From Nostoc sp. UHCC 0302 (GTDB taxonomy: Bacteria; Cyanobacteriota; Cyanobacteriia; Cyanobacteriales; Nostocaceae): 64,000 bases of DNA. The position numbers and the translations under genes were made by a program. The DNA lies in the NCBI RefSeq assembly GCF_038096175.1, contig NZ_CP151099.1, positions 3,660,501 through 3,724,500 of the forward strand, given 5' to 3'. The notes below the pieces were generated by a model. The model was not told where the DNA came from, ran no database searches, and saw only the letters and a program-made list of their open reading frames with translations. Shown here piece by piece: positions 43,251 to 52,828 of this stretch (positions are counted from its first letter, which is position 1; each line of letters opens with the position of its first letter).

Positions 43251-44606
43251 TCACTTTTTCACGAGAAAATATGCTGTAGCATATTCAGGCAACTGGCTAA
43301 TATATTGCCCAAATGCTTTTTGATTAGGAAAAATTCCTGCTAAAAAATCGAGTTGATAAAGATTGGGTAGAAATGCTCCGCCTGTATCGGCGATAACTCC
43401 CATTCGCAAATACTTGCGTCCACCTTGAGTATGCTCAATAATAATCACTTTACCTAAACCGATGTTGAGAACATCTCCAGCAAAAGTCACTCCTGGTTTG
43501 ATGGAAATTTTTGCATCTATCTTGTAACCATAGCCTTTGATAGCATCAACTTTTCTAAAATACCAATAACGCTTTTGTGCTGTTGCTTTTAATCCGCGAA
43601 TGTAAGACATTCCATTATTTCTATCTACATTGAAAAATGCTTTGGAGCCATCAGTAAAATTAATCAGTATTGTTCCCTGCATTAGCGCTTCTTCTAAACC
43701 ATTGCGTGTCAGATAAGCCAAGGGTTCAACTTTACCAAACTCTCTGCCCCCTGGTTCGTAGATACCTGATAAAACATCTTGTTTTGTATATCTAGTGTAG
43801 AACTTATCAGGAGTGGAGTTTCCTTTTAAGCTATAAATTGGGATATTATAAGTAGAGGTTTTCGTGCGAGAGCCAGGATGAATAAATACAGCATATTTGG
43901 TAATTCGCAATTGCTTTTGACTTTTTATCTTTGGATTATAGGCATTCCATTTAATAACTCGAAAATGAGTATTGATAAATTTAGGGTCTTGTAAACGAGT
44001 TGCTCGATTTTGAGCAATGTCTTCTTGTAAGACAGTAATCATGAAATCCAAAGTCTTGAGAATATCTGGTACAGTCACGCCTTGAGTTGTCAGCAGCCCT
44101 GTACGTTGAATATCAGGGTCTTCTGAAGAATATGTTTGAAAATATTTCCTAGTATTTTGGAGAACGGTTAATAAATCTGCTTGGTTAAAATTTACTTTAG
44201 TCGTTGGCAACTGCGTTGGAGTTAAAATCTGATTACCATTAATACTGAACTTATATTTTTTCCACTCATCGATGACTGGATAGGATTTAGATGCTAATGC
44301 TAGAGAATTTTCAAATGAAGATATATCTTGCTTGTTGGTAGTGTTATCAGATGTTGAGTGAGCAATCAAAGAATTCTGAAATGTTTCACCTGTAGTATTA
44401 GCTAGGATTGAAGTAGAGGAAATATTTAATTCTGATAGAGGGGAATTGTTCGGTTGAGTAAAAGATAAGTTCTGTGTAGGCTGATTTTGTTGGGTTTGCT
44501 GTTGATTTTTTGAGTGGATATATGAATAGAAATTGGCTACACCAATCATTGAAACAGCGGCAATACCTAAAGTGAAGTAAATCTTTTTGCTAGATAGTAT
44601 ACTCAT
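43251..44606 (-). CDS. secreted protein, possibly MltA/3D-domain-like
   Basis: 451 residues with an N-terminal signal or anchor (IYFTLGIAAVSMIGVANFYSYI, about 9-30), then a Gln/Asn/Ser/Thr-rich linker to about 105. The folded part contains KYAVFIHPGSRTKT, SGIYEPGGREFGKVEPLAYL, ILINFTDGSKAFFNVDRNNG and near the end YLRMGVIADTGGAFLPNLYQLDF. VIADTGGAF matches the 3D (DxGGAF) domain of MltA-type murein transglycosylases, where the Asp is catalytic. The order of a Y-E-P segment followed by DTGGAF also fits MltA. Identity is too low to be sure; a divergent peptidoglycan hydrolase is the best guess. Confidence 0.6.
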   Translation of the reverse strand: MSILSSKKIYFTLGIAAVSMIGVANFYSYIHSKNQQQTQQNQPTQNLSFTQPNNSPLSELNISSTSILANTTGETFQNSLIAHSTSDNTTNKQDISSFENSLALASKSYPVIDEWKKYKFSINGNQILTPTQLPTTKVNFNQADLLTVLQNTRKYFQTYSSEDPDIQRTGLLTTQGVTVPDILKTLDFMITVLQEDIAQNRATRLQDPKFINTHFRVIKWNAYNPKIKSQKQLRITKYAVFIHPGSRTKTSTYNIPIYSLKGNSTPDKFYTRYTKQDVLSGIYEPGGREFGKVEPLAYLTRNGLEEALMQGTILINFTDGSKAFFNVDRNNGMSYIRGLKATAQKRYWYFRKVDAIKGYGYKIDAKISIKPGVTFAGDVLNIGLGKVIIIEHTQGGRKYLRMGVIADTGGAFLPNLYQLDFLAGIFPNQKAFGQYISQLPEYATAYFLVKK

Positions 44607-45237
44607 AAATTCAAAAATAAGCTTTTACTGACTAATTTGATAATGCACCAATCGTGTGTATCCCAGAAATAATGATGGGAACCTAGTCTAACGTAGTATT
44701 ATACCCCCGTAACTCTCATACTAATTTGTAATTTTTGAGGCAATCACTCCACTTGGAGTAACCGCCTGCTGTTGGAGTAGCCTACGCTTTGCACTCACCC
44801 GTAAAGGCCTTCTCCCAAGGTCAAAGCTGCGCTTAGCTGGCTTCCCCGTAGGGCTATAGGTACGTCTAAGTCACAAAACGACACCAAGGCGTTAGCAAAG
44901 TTCCTCTGCAAGAGGCACGCTTAGGGATTTCCAATTAAAAAAATATCTAACCAATTATCGTAGGAAAGCCAGTGCGTTGCAAAGAGAAGTTGTAGCAACT
45001 AGCATTGTGTTAACGCGACAGGCTAATGCACTTTGTATCCTGATTTATTTGGCAGTAGAGATAATTAAAGTGGTTAATAGTTGCCCTGTTTTCGAAGACA
45101 GTGCAAACTACAAACTTTAATTGATTTATGTCTACTTACTTAAATGTGTAAATGTTACATAAATAGAATCAAATGTTACTGTAAGCGATCGCACTTCACC
45201 GTTTAATCATCAATAATCTTAAAAAAATCTAAAAACT
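44607..45237. other. 630-bp spacer with several dispersed repeats
   Basis: No gene. A long repeat at about 44760-44935 (GTAGCCTACGCTTTGCACTC ... CTTCCCCGTAGGGC ... GGCGTTAGCAAAG) is followed by a copy of the CCAGTGCGTTGC/GTTGTAGCAACT repeat at about 44960-45000. A hairpin is at about 45080-45110 (AGTTGCCCTGT / ACAGTGCAAACT). TTTATGTCTACTTACTTAA after it is shared with 10804. The promoter of the aminotransferase should lie at 45130-45230. Confidence 0.55.
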
Positions 45238-46557
45238 ATGTTAATCTCCGTTAATTTAAATTTACCTAGATCACCTCGTTTGGTGACTTCTTTACCTGGG
45301 CCGCGTGCTAAAGCAATTGTAGAACGCGATCGCGCTGTAACTTCTCCTTCGTACACCCGTGACTACCCCTTAGTTGTGGCTCGTGGTGAAGGCTGTATGG
45401 TAGAAGACGTTGATGGTAATGTGTTTCTCGACATGACCGCAGGTATCGCCGTCACCGCCACCGGACACGCTCACCCAGAAGTTGTTAGGGCAATTCAAGA
45501 ACAGTCAGCGCGTCTGCTGCATATGTCGGGAACAGATTTTTATTATGAACCGATGGTAGAGTTAGCAGAACAATTAGCTGTTCGCGCCCCCTTTCCTAGT
45601 CCGCAACATGGCGAAAGTACGTTTCCAGCAAGGGTGTTTTTTACTAATTCCGGCGCGGAATCCAACGAAGGGGCAATCAAACTAGCTCGATATTACACCA
45701 AGCGATCGCTCATTGTGGCATTCTTAGGGGCATTCCACGGACGCACCTATGGGGCAATGTCTCTCACTGGTTCCAAAGCAGTGCAGCGAGCTAACTTTGG
45801 GCCTTTAGTACCTGGGGTAACTCATATCCCTTACGGTACTCACGCTAGCCTGGATTATCTAGAAAAACAGCTATTTACAACAACTTTACCACCCCAGGAA
45901 GTAGCAGCAATCTTCGTCGAGCCAATTCAAGGAGAAGGGGGCTACATAGTCCCAGAAGATGGCTTTTTACAGAGAATTCGGGAAATATGCGATCGCTATG
46001 GCATTCTGATGGTAGTCGATGAAGTACAAGCTGGCATGGGGCGTACTGGGCGCTTATTTGCGATTCAGCATTGGGGTGTTATGCCTGATATCATTACCAC
46101 CGCTAAAGGTATCGCCAGCGGTATGCCTCTTGGAGCAATTCTTTCACGCCCTGAGTTAATGACTTGGCCTCCCGGTTCTCACGCTACCACATTCGGCGGT
46201 AATCCTGTGGGTTGTGCTGCTGGTATTGCTACTTTGCGGCTACTGGAAGGGGGCTTGATGGCAAATGCCACCCAGATGGGAGAATTATTACAAGCTGGTT
46301 TAACCCAATTGCATGAAAGATTTCCGAGAATTTCGCCGCCTAGAGGTAAGGGTTTGATGGTGGCGGTAGATTTATGGGATGAAGAGGGTAATTTTGATTC
46401 TAAGTTGCGCGATCGCATTATCCAAGAAGCTTTCTTTAAGGGCTTGTTATTACTCGGTTGTGGAAAGGCCGCAATTCGTTTCTGTCCACCTCTAGTTATC
46501 GATAATAACCAAATTCAAATCGCCCTTGAGATTATCAGCGAGGTTTTAAGTTCTTAG
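45238..46557 (+). CDS. class III aminotransferase (acetylornithine/4-aminobutyrate type)
   Basis: A 439-residue fold-type I PLP enzyme. The PLP lysine is K290 in TTAKGIASGMPLGA. FFTNSGAESNEGAIKLAR, AFHGRTYGAMSLTGSK and VVDEVQAGMGRTG are the class III marks. The N-terminal LPGPRAKAIVERDRAVTSPS is typical of the group that includes archaeal-type ornithine and GABA transaminases rather than short ArgD enzymes. With the semialdehyde dehydrogenase in this window it could complete a GABA shunt, but the substrate cannot be decided from sequence. Confidence 0.85.
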   Translation: MLISVNLNLPRSPRLVTSLPGPRAKAIVERDRAVTSPSYTRDYPLVVARGEGCMVEDVDGNVFLDMTAGIAVTATGHAHPEVVRAIQEQSARLLHMSGTDFYYEPMVELAEQLAVRAPFPSPQHGESTFPARVFFTNSGAESNEGAIKLARYYTKRSLIVAFLGAFHGRTYGAMSLTGSKAVQRANFGPLVPGVTHIPYGTHASLDYLEKQLFTTTLPPQEVAAIFVEPIQGEGGYIVPEDGFLQRIREICDRYGILMVVDEVQAGMGRTGRLFAIQHWGVMPDIITTAKGIASGMPLGAILSRPELMTWPPGSHATTFGGNPVGCAAGIATLRLLEGGLMANATQMGELLQAGLTQLHERFPRISPPRGKGLMVAVDLWDEEGNFDSKLRDRIIQEAFFKGLLLLGCGKAAIRFCPPLVIDNNQIQIALEIISEVLSS

Positions 46558-46923
46558 AAGCTGAAGTAGAAGTAGTAGAGGGGAATTGCTGGCTCTATAT
46601 TTTGTTTATTTTTCAGCAGCCTCTCTTATCCAAAACATAGTCCAGTAAAGAGTTAAGGTTTTCAGTAGGGAGTTAAAATCTTTAAATAATCAATTATGAA
46701 TTATGCGTAAGCTTAACTAATTCTGTTACGGTAGTACCTGTTCATGTAGCCAAAGTAATTATTTATGTTTAACTGCAACCGTCAGCAGAATAGTGACAGT
46801 TTACATGAGTTTGCCAGCAAAAAAACAAGCTCTCCAGATGATATAGCAAGGAATTGTGACTTATATCCTGAGAAAAAATCTATTTATTAATTAAGTATAA
46901 AAATTTCAAGGCGATGTTGGTAG
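46558..46923. other. spacer, nothing convincing
   Basis: About 365 bp between convergent genes. A 41-codon frame (46765-46890, MFNCNRQQNSDSLHEF...) has no clear ribosome-binding site or homology and I do not call it. No strong terminator found. Confidence 0.4.
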
Positions 46924-47172
46924 TTAGGATTTTTTAATGATTCCCAGTTCATTTTTACTATGCGTCAGATTTTCCCAAAGGGTTTCTATCTGCTCGTAAG
47001 CTTCTTCTAGAGTAAGCTTACCAGATGTTTCTAAATTGGTAATATAGTCTAGTTTTTGAGAAAATTCTTGAAGATTGGCACTAAATAGTAAGTACTCTGG
47101 CTTAACTTCACCATAGTAGCGACTGCGAGGATAAATAAATCTGTTTTTGTCTTCTTGATGAGCTTGTGTCAT
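46924..47172 (-). CDS. small conserved cyanobacterial protein (DUF7219-like)
   Basis: 82 residues, soluble and mostly helical: FIYPRSRYYGEVKPEYLLFS then ANLQEFSQKLDYITNLETSG and LTLEEAYEQIETLWENL. These segments match a small family confined to cyanobacteria (DUF7219). An AAGGAG ribosome-binding site lies 8 bp before the ATG. Function is unknown. The next small gene lies about 110 bp upstream on the same strand. Confidence 0.8.
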   Translation of the reverse strand: MTQAHQEDKNRFIYPRSRYYGEVKPEYLLFSANLQEFSQKLDYITNLETSGKLTLEEAYEQIETLWENLTHSKNELGIIKKS

Positions 47173-47284
47173 CGGTTCACTCCTTATTTGTTATTTTTGC
47201 ACAACAAATGATAGCTAACTAACTTAAAAAAGTAAAAGTTATGTTGCACATCATATTTATGAGATCAATATCATTGAATGCATT

Positions 47285-47560
47285 TTAATTATTTTCAAAA
47301 TTACTTGCATACTCTAGCATAAGTAAAGCTGTATGCTTATTTTTATTCTTGAGTGTAGTCAGATAGTTATCAGCATACCGAAAAGCAGATGCACAATCGT
47401 AAGCTGCAATAGCTATAGCTTGAAAGAAAACCTTGGTAGGAATTTCAAACTCTAAAAGTTTTTCACTTAAAATCAATAACTCGCTATCTGTGGCAGGCAA
47501 AGCACTTTCTTCTGACCACTCTGGCTCATTAAACATATCTTCAATTAATGCTAGTGACAT
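47285..47560 (-). CDS. small acidic protein of unknown function
   Basis: 91 residues from the ATG at 47560, chosen because AAGGA is 9 bp upstream; an earlier in-frame ATG at 47569 overlaps that site. It is helical, acidic and Leu/Ala-rich (LLILSEKLLEFEIPTKVFFQ, AIAIAAYDCASAFRYADNYL), with no signal or membrane segment and no known motif. It may form a pair with the DUF7219-like gene downstream. Confidence 0.6.
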   Translation of the reverse strand: MSLALIEDMFNEPEWSEESALPATDSELLILSEKLLEFEIPTKVFFQAIAIAAYDCASAFRYADNYLTTLKNKNKHTALLMLEYASNFENN

Positions 47561-47569
47561 ATTGAACAT

Positions 47570-48396
47570 TCCTTAAATTAAAAGATGTAAAGCTGGCAAT
47601 AAAATTAACTTACTGTAAGCGTGATTGTAAGTTAGCTAGGAGTTCAGTAAACAACAAGTATCGAGTTTTGTATGTGAAACTTGTTTCCAGTTTTCAGGCA
47701 TCTGTGTTGCTCACTTAAGCTAGATTTGTATAAGCAACATTGTAAAGATGCTATAGCGCCTTAATGAATTAGATGAGTGTAGTTTTGCTTATAAATAGGA
47801 ATCAGCGTAACTGTATTTCTGCGGGATTTATGAAGGTAGGATATGAGACTATCAGCGGATTTACGTAAGCATTTATCAATCTTTTGCTCATCTCGGTTTT
47901 CAGTAATTCTCTGTAAGAAAATTTTAAATACTGATAAACTATTTCTTGAGATTGGCGTTTAGGCTAAAACAGTTGAATTTAGACTAAAAAATGCAAGTAT
48001 TATTTAATACTCGCACCAGTTGGCTGAAGCGAAGAAAAGCATTACCAACTCTCAGCCGCCAGAATAAAACTTGACAAACTTAAAGGAATTCGTAAAGCAG
48101 CTTACAAATATTTGGTAAAAGCCCGTGATGCAACGTTTTAGCTGATAGATACTCTCTTTTAACCCGTAATACCAGTTCAATTTTTACGTCATACAGATAT
48201 GGTTGCTAGGGACAAGCACTAAGTAGCCTGACAGAATGTCATTACGAATGGAGTGAAGCTTAATGTAGGCATTCGCATAGCGTCTCGTAGAGAAGCCTTC
48301 ACGCAGGGTCGCAATCGTAAGGGTTAGGATTGCTTCTCTTTGTTCGCAATGACTGTAAATATTTTTGTTTATTTACTTATCTCCTACAGCATTTGC
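47570..48396. other. 830-bp spacer with a dispersed repeat
   Basis: No gene. A repeat block lies at about 48235-48350: GAATGGAGTGAAGC, CATAGCGTCTCGTAGAGAAG and GCAATGACTG. The last is the common Nostoc GCAATGAC repeat, also near 53270. A short plus-strand frame at about 48010-48140 ends ALVKARDATF-like codons but has no start or homology. Confidence 0.5.
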
Positions 48397-49266
48397 TCAT
48401 ACCTTGCGAGCGACAATACCATACATTAACGGCAGATTTGGCACATCTTCAGGCGGAAACCACCGTCTTCCAGGAGTTTCATGCATCCGCTCAAAAAGCT
48501 TACAACCATTAGAATAAGGGTACTCTTGCAAGACTTCCAAAGCCAGTCCAGCTTGCAATAATGCGGTGACTATCTGGCCAATACTCCACTGAAACTCGTG
48601 AGAACGGTGGGGATTGCAAAAATTTTCAATACCCGTTTCATAATCTGATAAAGACAATCCATCACTAGAAGCAGCCACATAATCGCTTATGCCGTCTTCC
48701 CAAGTCAGAGGTTTTCCATTACTAAAATAAGGAAATTTGTGGCTCCAATCCCTATCAAAAATCATCGCGACAGGATGGAATTCCACAATAACAAAGCGCC
48801 CACTAGGTTTAAGAATAGCTGCGATTCCCTTCGCCCAAATATTAATATCAGATATCCAACAAACTGCTCCGTAGGAGGAAAATACAATATTAAACTGTGC
48901 TTTTTTCTTAATTGTCTCTGCTAACCAATCAAATATATCTGCACGATAAAATGTAGCTGGTATCCCGGATTCTTCTGAAAGTTTTTGAGCAAAGTTTATC
49001 GCTTCATCACTAATATCCACGCCAGTCATCACAGCACCAAGTTGAGCCAAACTCAAAGTGTCTTGACCAGCATTACACTGAAGATGAACCACTGATAAAC
49101 CAGCAATATCTCCTAAAAGTTCTTTCTCTTCAGGAAAAAGTGTATTTCCACCTTCTCGAAAAAACTTTGCCTGATTACCTTTATGGCTATTGTGCGCCTT
49201 AGTCGCTTCATTCCAAGATAAACGGTTCTCTTCGTGAAGTTCTTTTCTTAAGGGTGCATTCGTCAT
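48397..49266 (-). CDS. class I SAM-dependent methyltransferase
   Basis: 289 residues. The SAM-binding core is VVHLQCNAGQDTLSLAQLGA (motif I, with CNAGQD in place of GxGxG), then GVDISDEAINFAQKLS and IVFSSYGAVCWI. The C-terminal half contains EFHPVAMIFD and FQWSIGQIVTALLQAGLALE, the layout of small-molecule methyltransferases of the Methyltransf_25/11 groups. Substrate unknown. It is the third of three minus-strand genes (SUI1, YqaE-like, methyltransferase) with short gaps. Confidence 0.85.
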   Translation of the reverse strand: MTNAPLRKELHEENRLSWNEATKAHNSHKGNQAKFFREGGNTLFPEEKELLGDIAGLSVVHLQCNAGQDTLSLAQLGAVMTGVDISDEAINFAQKLSEESGIPATFYRADIFDWLAETIKKKAQFNIVFSSYGAVCWISDINIWAKGIAAILKPSGRFVIVEFHPVAMIFDRDWSHKFPYFSNGKPLTWEDGISDYVAASSDGLSLSDYETGIENFCNPHRSHEFQWSIGQIVTALLQAGLALEVLQEYPYSNGCKLFERMHETPGRRWFPPEDVPNLPLMYGIVARKV

Positions 49267-49334
49267 AATTAAGCATTAACTTAGTAGGAGGTTGAGTAGA
49301 AAAATTATGACACCCAACCTACTCTAATGTATTA

Positions 49335-49493
49335 TTATTTCTTTGCAATTATCCAAACTGCGTGAATAATTCCAGGAATATAACCAAAAAGTGTCAAAAG
49401 GATATTAATCCAAAAGTCTAAACCGAAACCTACTTGTAAAAATACTCCCAGAGGCGGTAGGAAAATGGCACACAAAAGACGAACTATATCCAT
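49335..49493 (-). CDS. YqaE/Pmp3 family small membrane protein
   Basis: A 52-residue gene: MDIVRLLCAIFLPPLGVFLQ then VGFGLDFWINILLTLFGYIP and GIIHAVWIIAKK. This is the complete YqaE/Pmp3 (UPF0057) signature with two membrane helices and the conserved FLPPLGV and GYIPGIIHA turns. GGGAGA lies 8 bp before the ATG. Pmp3 proteins modulate membrane potential and cation tolerance in yeast and plants; bacterial members respond to salt or cold stress. It lies 68 bp upstream of the methyltransferase. Confidence 0.9.
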   Translation of the reverse strand: MDIVRLLCAIFLPPLGVFLQVGFGLDFWINILLTLFGYIPGIIHAVWIIAKK

Positions 49494-49631
49494 ATAAACT
49501 TCTCCCTAATCTCAAAATGAACAGGTTTTTGGTGCTGTAACTCACCACTGTTCAAACATATTTGTACTTCTTCAAGATAACATTGCCATTAACGATTAAC
49601 ATCGCTGTTGAGATGCGGTAAACCGCACTCA

Positions 49632-49979
49632 TTAACCACCGCTAATTTTGGCTTTGTAACCTAGTTTGGTTAGGATATCGAGAATTTTCTGCTTGTGTTC
49701 GCCTTGAATTTCTATTTCATTCTCTTTAACAGTCCCACCTGTCCCACACTGGGTTTTCAACTGCTTCACCAAATCTGCTAAGGTTTCTGGTTTTGCTTGA
49801 AAACCGCTAATCACTGTGACAGTTTTGCCTTTACGCCCGCTGCGGGTAGCTTGTACTCGGAGGTTTTGTTGTTGCGGAGGTAGTTCGGGAATTGGTCTTT
49901 CTATCGCGGCTGAGTTGTCGTTGCCAAATTCGCGGTAGATAAAGCGTTTGTCGGAGGGTTTTGAATTGGAAGAAGACAT
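49632..49979 (-). CDS. yciH: SUI1/eIF1-like translation factor (YciH)
   Basis: 115 residues from ATG 49979, which matches the usual N-terminus MSSSNSKPSDKRFIYREFG. An in-frame ATG at 50069 would add 30 residues unlike the family. The SUI1 domain (about 45-115) has RVQATRSGRKGKTVTVISGF, LAKQ-like helix LVKQLKTQCGTGGTVKENEI and QGEHKQKILDILTKLGY. Bacterial YciH binds the 30S subunit near the P site and affects initiation fidelity, but is dispensable. Confidence 0.92.
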   Translation of the reverse strand: MSSSNSKPSDKRFIYREFGNDNSAAIERPIPELPPQQQNLRVQATRSGRKGKTVTVISGFQAKPETLADLVKQLKTQCGTGGTVKENEIEIQGEHKQKILDILTKLGYKAKISGG

Positions 49980-50232
49980 AAAATCTTGCTTAAGGAAAAA
50001 TTTAGAGCAGTAGTGACTTCTAAATACCCATTGTGCTTGGAAATCAACTTCTAGGCTAACATCATCCATGATTGCAATAAACTAAAAAGTAACCCAGTTG
50101 TAGGTATTAGTAGTTTCGCTATCCTCCTAAAGAATTACTTCTCGGCACTGTATTTGTTAGTAAAATCTCATCTTCTATCTGCCTGAGACTTTCTTATAAT
50201 AATGAAGTCCGTCCCGTCATTGAAATCAGCCT

Positions 50233-51474
50233 GTGACTACTACTCCACTTTCTGCAACTTCTCCGTCAACTGCCCAATTTCCCGATACACAAGGACGCTT
50301 TGGCCGCTTTGGCGGTAAGTATGTTCCGGAAACACTGATGCCTGCTCTTGCTGAACTAGAAACAGCTTATCAGCAATACCGTAATGACCCAGGTTTTCAA
50401 GCAGAACTACAGGAGTTGTTGCGGGATTATGTGGGACGCGCTACACCATTATATTTTGCCGAGCGCCTGACCACTCATTATGCCAGACCAGATGGCACAG
50501 GGGCGCAAATTTACTTGAAGCGTGAAGACTTAAATCACACTGGCGCTCACAAAATTAATAATGCCCTTGGTCAGGTATTGTTGGCAAAGCGCATGGGCAA
50601 GCAGCGAATTATTGCCGAAACGGGTGCTGGACAACATGGAGTTGCTACAGCAACAGTTTGCGCTCGTTTTGGTCTGGAATGCATAATCTATATGGGCGTT
50701 CATGATATGGAACGCCAAGCTTTGAATGTGTTCAGAATGCAGTTGATGGGGGCAGAAGTACGTCCGGTAGCTGCGGGGACGGGAACCCTCAAGGATGCAA
50801 CTTCTGAGGCGATTCGCGATTGGGTGACGAATGTTGAAACTACTCATTACATCCTGGGTTCAGTAGCAGGGCCTCATCCTTACCCGATGATGGTGCGTGA
50901 TTTCCATGCAGTGATTGGGCAAGAAACTCGCGCTCAAGCCCTTGAAAAGTGGGGTGTGTTGCCCGATATTCTCATAGCTTGTGTGGGCGGTGGTTCCAAT
51001 GCTATGGGATTGTTCTATGAGTTTGTTAATGAAGCTTCTATCAGGCTAATTGGAGTTGAAGCAGCTGGGGAAGGTGTCAATACCCAAAAACACGCCGCTA
51101 CCTTGACAAAAGGACAAGTTGGTGTATTGCATGGGGCAATGAGCTATCTATTGCAGGATGAAGATGGACAAATAATTGAGGCACACTCAATTAGTGCAGG
51201 GTTAGATTATCCTGGCGTTGGCCCGGAACATAGCTATTTAAAGGATATTGGGCGTGCTGAGTACTACAGTGTAACGGATGCAGAGGCTTTGGCAGCGTTC
51301 CAGCGATTGTCTCGCTTAGAAGGTATTATCCCAGCATTGGAAACGGCTCATGCGATCGCTTACCTGGAAACCCTCTGTCCTCAACTTAGCGGCAGTCCTC
51401 GGATTGTAATTAATTGCTCAGGACGAGGTGATAAGGATGTACAAACAGTAGCTAAATTTTTAAATCCTGCGTAA
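50233..51474 (+). CDS. trpB: tryptophan synthase beta subunit
   Basis: A 413-residue PLP enzyme starting with GTG. The PLP lysine is K107 in [15 protein letters not shown], and [35 protein letters not shown], the PLP-phosphate loop VGGGSNAMG and [10 protein letters not shown] are all present. It condenses indole with serine to make tryptophan with TrpA, which is not in the window. This is the main TrpB1 type. Isolated from other trp genes, as is normal in cyanobacteria. The methyltransferase gene starts 31 bp downstream and may be co-transcribed. Confidence 0.97.
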   Translation: MTTTPLSATSPSTAQFPDTQGRFGRFGGKYVPETLMPALAELETAYQQYRNDPGFQAELQELLRDYVGRATPLYFAERLTTHYARPDGTGAQIYLKREDLNHTGAHKINNALGQVLLAKRMGKQRIIAETGAGQHGVATATVCARFGLECIIYMGVHDMERQALNVFRMQLMGAEVRPVAAGTGTLKDATSEAIRDWVTNVETTHYILGSVAGPHPYPMMVRDFHAVIGQETRAQALEKWGVLPDILIACVGGGSNAMGLFYEFVNEASIRLIGVEAAGEGVNTQKHAATLTKGQVGVLHGAMSYLLQDEDGQIIEAHSISAGLDYPGVGPEHSYLKDIGRAEYYSVTDAEALAAFQRLSRLEGIIPALETAHAIAYLETLCPQLSGSPRIVINCSGRGDKDVQTVAKFLNPA

Positions 51475-51505
51475 ATAGAAGCTAAATTCCCAGGAGAAAG
51501 CACTG

Positions 51506-52648
51506 ATGGATCAACAATTCCAACATTCCATGTTGCCACAACCCACTCACGATGAGTTAGCACGGCAAAACTTTGTACAAAGTCTGAAAATGCACATTTT
51601 TAGGAATGTTGCTCCAGGTATTAAAGTAGTTTATGAAAAACTAGCGCAGCCGAAGTTTGAACAACAACATCAGCGTCTTCCCCAAAACCGTCATGAAATT
51701 CGGGAAGTAATGCAGGATCAACCGCATTACCGTTGGTTCAGTGCGCTAAAGCGGATTAACCAGGAAATATTATGGGAGTCGGTTAACACAAGTGTTAACA
51801 GACAACTGCCAGAATTAATTGAGCGTGCCAAAGACAAGAGTGGTCAACTGGGTACTTTAACTCTCGACCCCAATTTTAAAATACCCTCTTATCAAACTGC
51901 TGTAGATATTCACTGTATGCCAGGAGGATATCACAGTGAGTTCACCGCTGACGATGTAGCTGCTGGTGCAACATATGACCGCGGGGCTTACGTTTATGGT
52001 TTAGGTTGGTTGGGGCCGCTGAACGATGACATGGGACAGTCCATAGTCCAAAACTACCTGCTGCAAGAATTTCCCGACTTTCGACCCCAGAGAATTCTTG
52101 ACATGGGCTGTTCTATCGGCAATAGCACATTGCCCTACGTAGACGGCTATCCAGATGCGGAAGTTCATGCCATAGATATAGGCCCAGCAATGTTGCGTTA
52201 CGCTCATGCCAGGGCAGAATCTTTAGGAAAACGCGTACATTTTTCACAGCAAAATGCTGAACACACCAACTTCCCAGATGGATCATTTGACTTGGTGGTT
52301 TCACACATTTTGCTGCATGAAATTCCCCCGCCAGTTGTGCGTAAAGTGATGCAAGAGTCTTATCGTCTGCTGGCTCCCGGCGGAATGATGCTTCATGTGG
52401 AAGCACCTTTGTATCATCACATGGATACCTATTCACAGTTCATGTATGACTGGGAAACAGCTAACAACAACGAACCTTTTTGGAGCGCTGTACGCGACCT
52501 AGATTTAGTTGCTCTAGCCGCTGAGGCTGGTTTTGCAGCAGATAAAGTATTCGAGAAGTTTGTCCCTAACGGCGCATGGAAACCAAAAGTAGCCAATGGC
52601 AAATCAGACAGCCGAGGTACTTGGTTTGTATTAGCTGCAACTAAGTAG
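51506..52648 (+). CDS. class I SAM-dependent methyltransferase with long N-terminal domain
   Basis: 380 residues. The first 180 form an unrecognised helical domain (HIFRNVAPGIKVVYEKLAQP, HYRWFSALKRINQEILWESV). The SAM core (about 195-310) has ILDMGCSIGNSTLPYVDGYP, VHAIDIGPAMLRYAHARAES, FPDGSFDLVVSHILLHEIPP and LAPGGMMLHVE. AGGAG is 9 bp before the ATG. It sits 31 bp after trpB. I do not recognise the substrate; the bipartite layout resembles natural-product C- or O-methyltransferases. The small coiled-coil gene 180 bp downstream may be a partner. Confidence 0.83.
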   Translation: MDQQFQHSMLPQPTHDELARQNFVQSLKMHIFRNVAPGIKVVYEKLAQPKFEQQHQRLPQNRHEIREVMQDQPHYRWFSALKRINQEILWESVNTSVNRQLPELIERAKDKSGQLGTLTLDPNFKIPSYQTAVDIHCMPGGYHSEFTADDVAAGATYDRGAYVYGLGWLGPLNDDMGQSIVQNYLLQEFPDFRPQRILDMGCSIGNSTLPYVDGYPDAEVHAIDIGPAMLRYAHARAESLGKRVHFSQQNAEHTNFPDGSFDLVVSHILLHEIPPPVVRKVMQESYRLLAPGGMMLHVEAPLYHHMDTYSQFMYDWETANNNEPFWSAVRDLDLVALAAEAGFAADKVFEKFVPNGAWKPKVANGKSDSRGTWFVLAATK

Positions 52649-52680
52649 GGGACTGGGGATTAGGGATTAGGGATTGGGAA
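52647..52680. repeat. STRR array (GGGGATT/AGGGATT units)
   Basis: Heptamers GGGACTG, GGGATTA, GGGATTA and GGGATTG follow the methyltransferase stop codon directly, the same repeat class as at 12691. Confidence 0.75.
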
Positions 52681-52726
52681 TAAAGGAGATAATTTAATCA
52701 CTAATGACTGTTGACTTTTAACTCCT

Positions 52727-52785
52727 GTACAGACGCGTAGACGCTCGAAGAGCGGCTTCTTGTAAGAGTATAATCGCGTCTGTAC
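52727..52785. repeat. 59-bp palindrome-ended dispersed element, copy 1
   Basis: It begins GTACAGACGCG and ends CGCGTCTGTAC, an 11-bp perfect inverted end. Inside are GCTCGAAGAGCGGCTTCTTG and AAGAGTATAAT. The same element occurs at 63309-63367 in the opposite orientation with only a few changes. Confidence 0.8.
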
Positions 52786-52828
52786 TCGTAACTCCTAACT
52801 CAGCACTTTCAACCTAGAGGTAGTGAGG

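Noticed and set aside
46765-46890. 41-codon small open frame
   Set aside because: No clear ribosome-binding site, no homology, and the spacer is otherwise non-coding.
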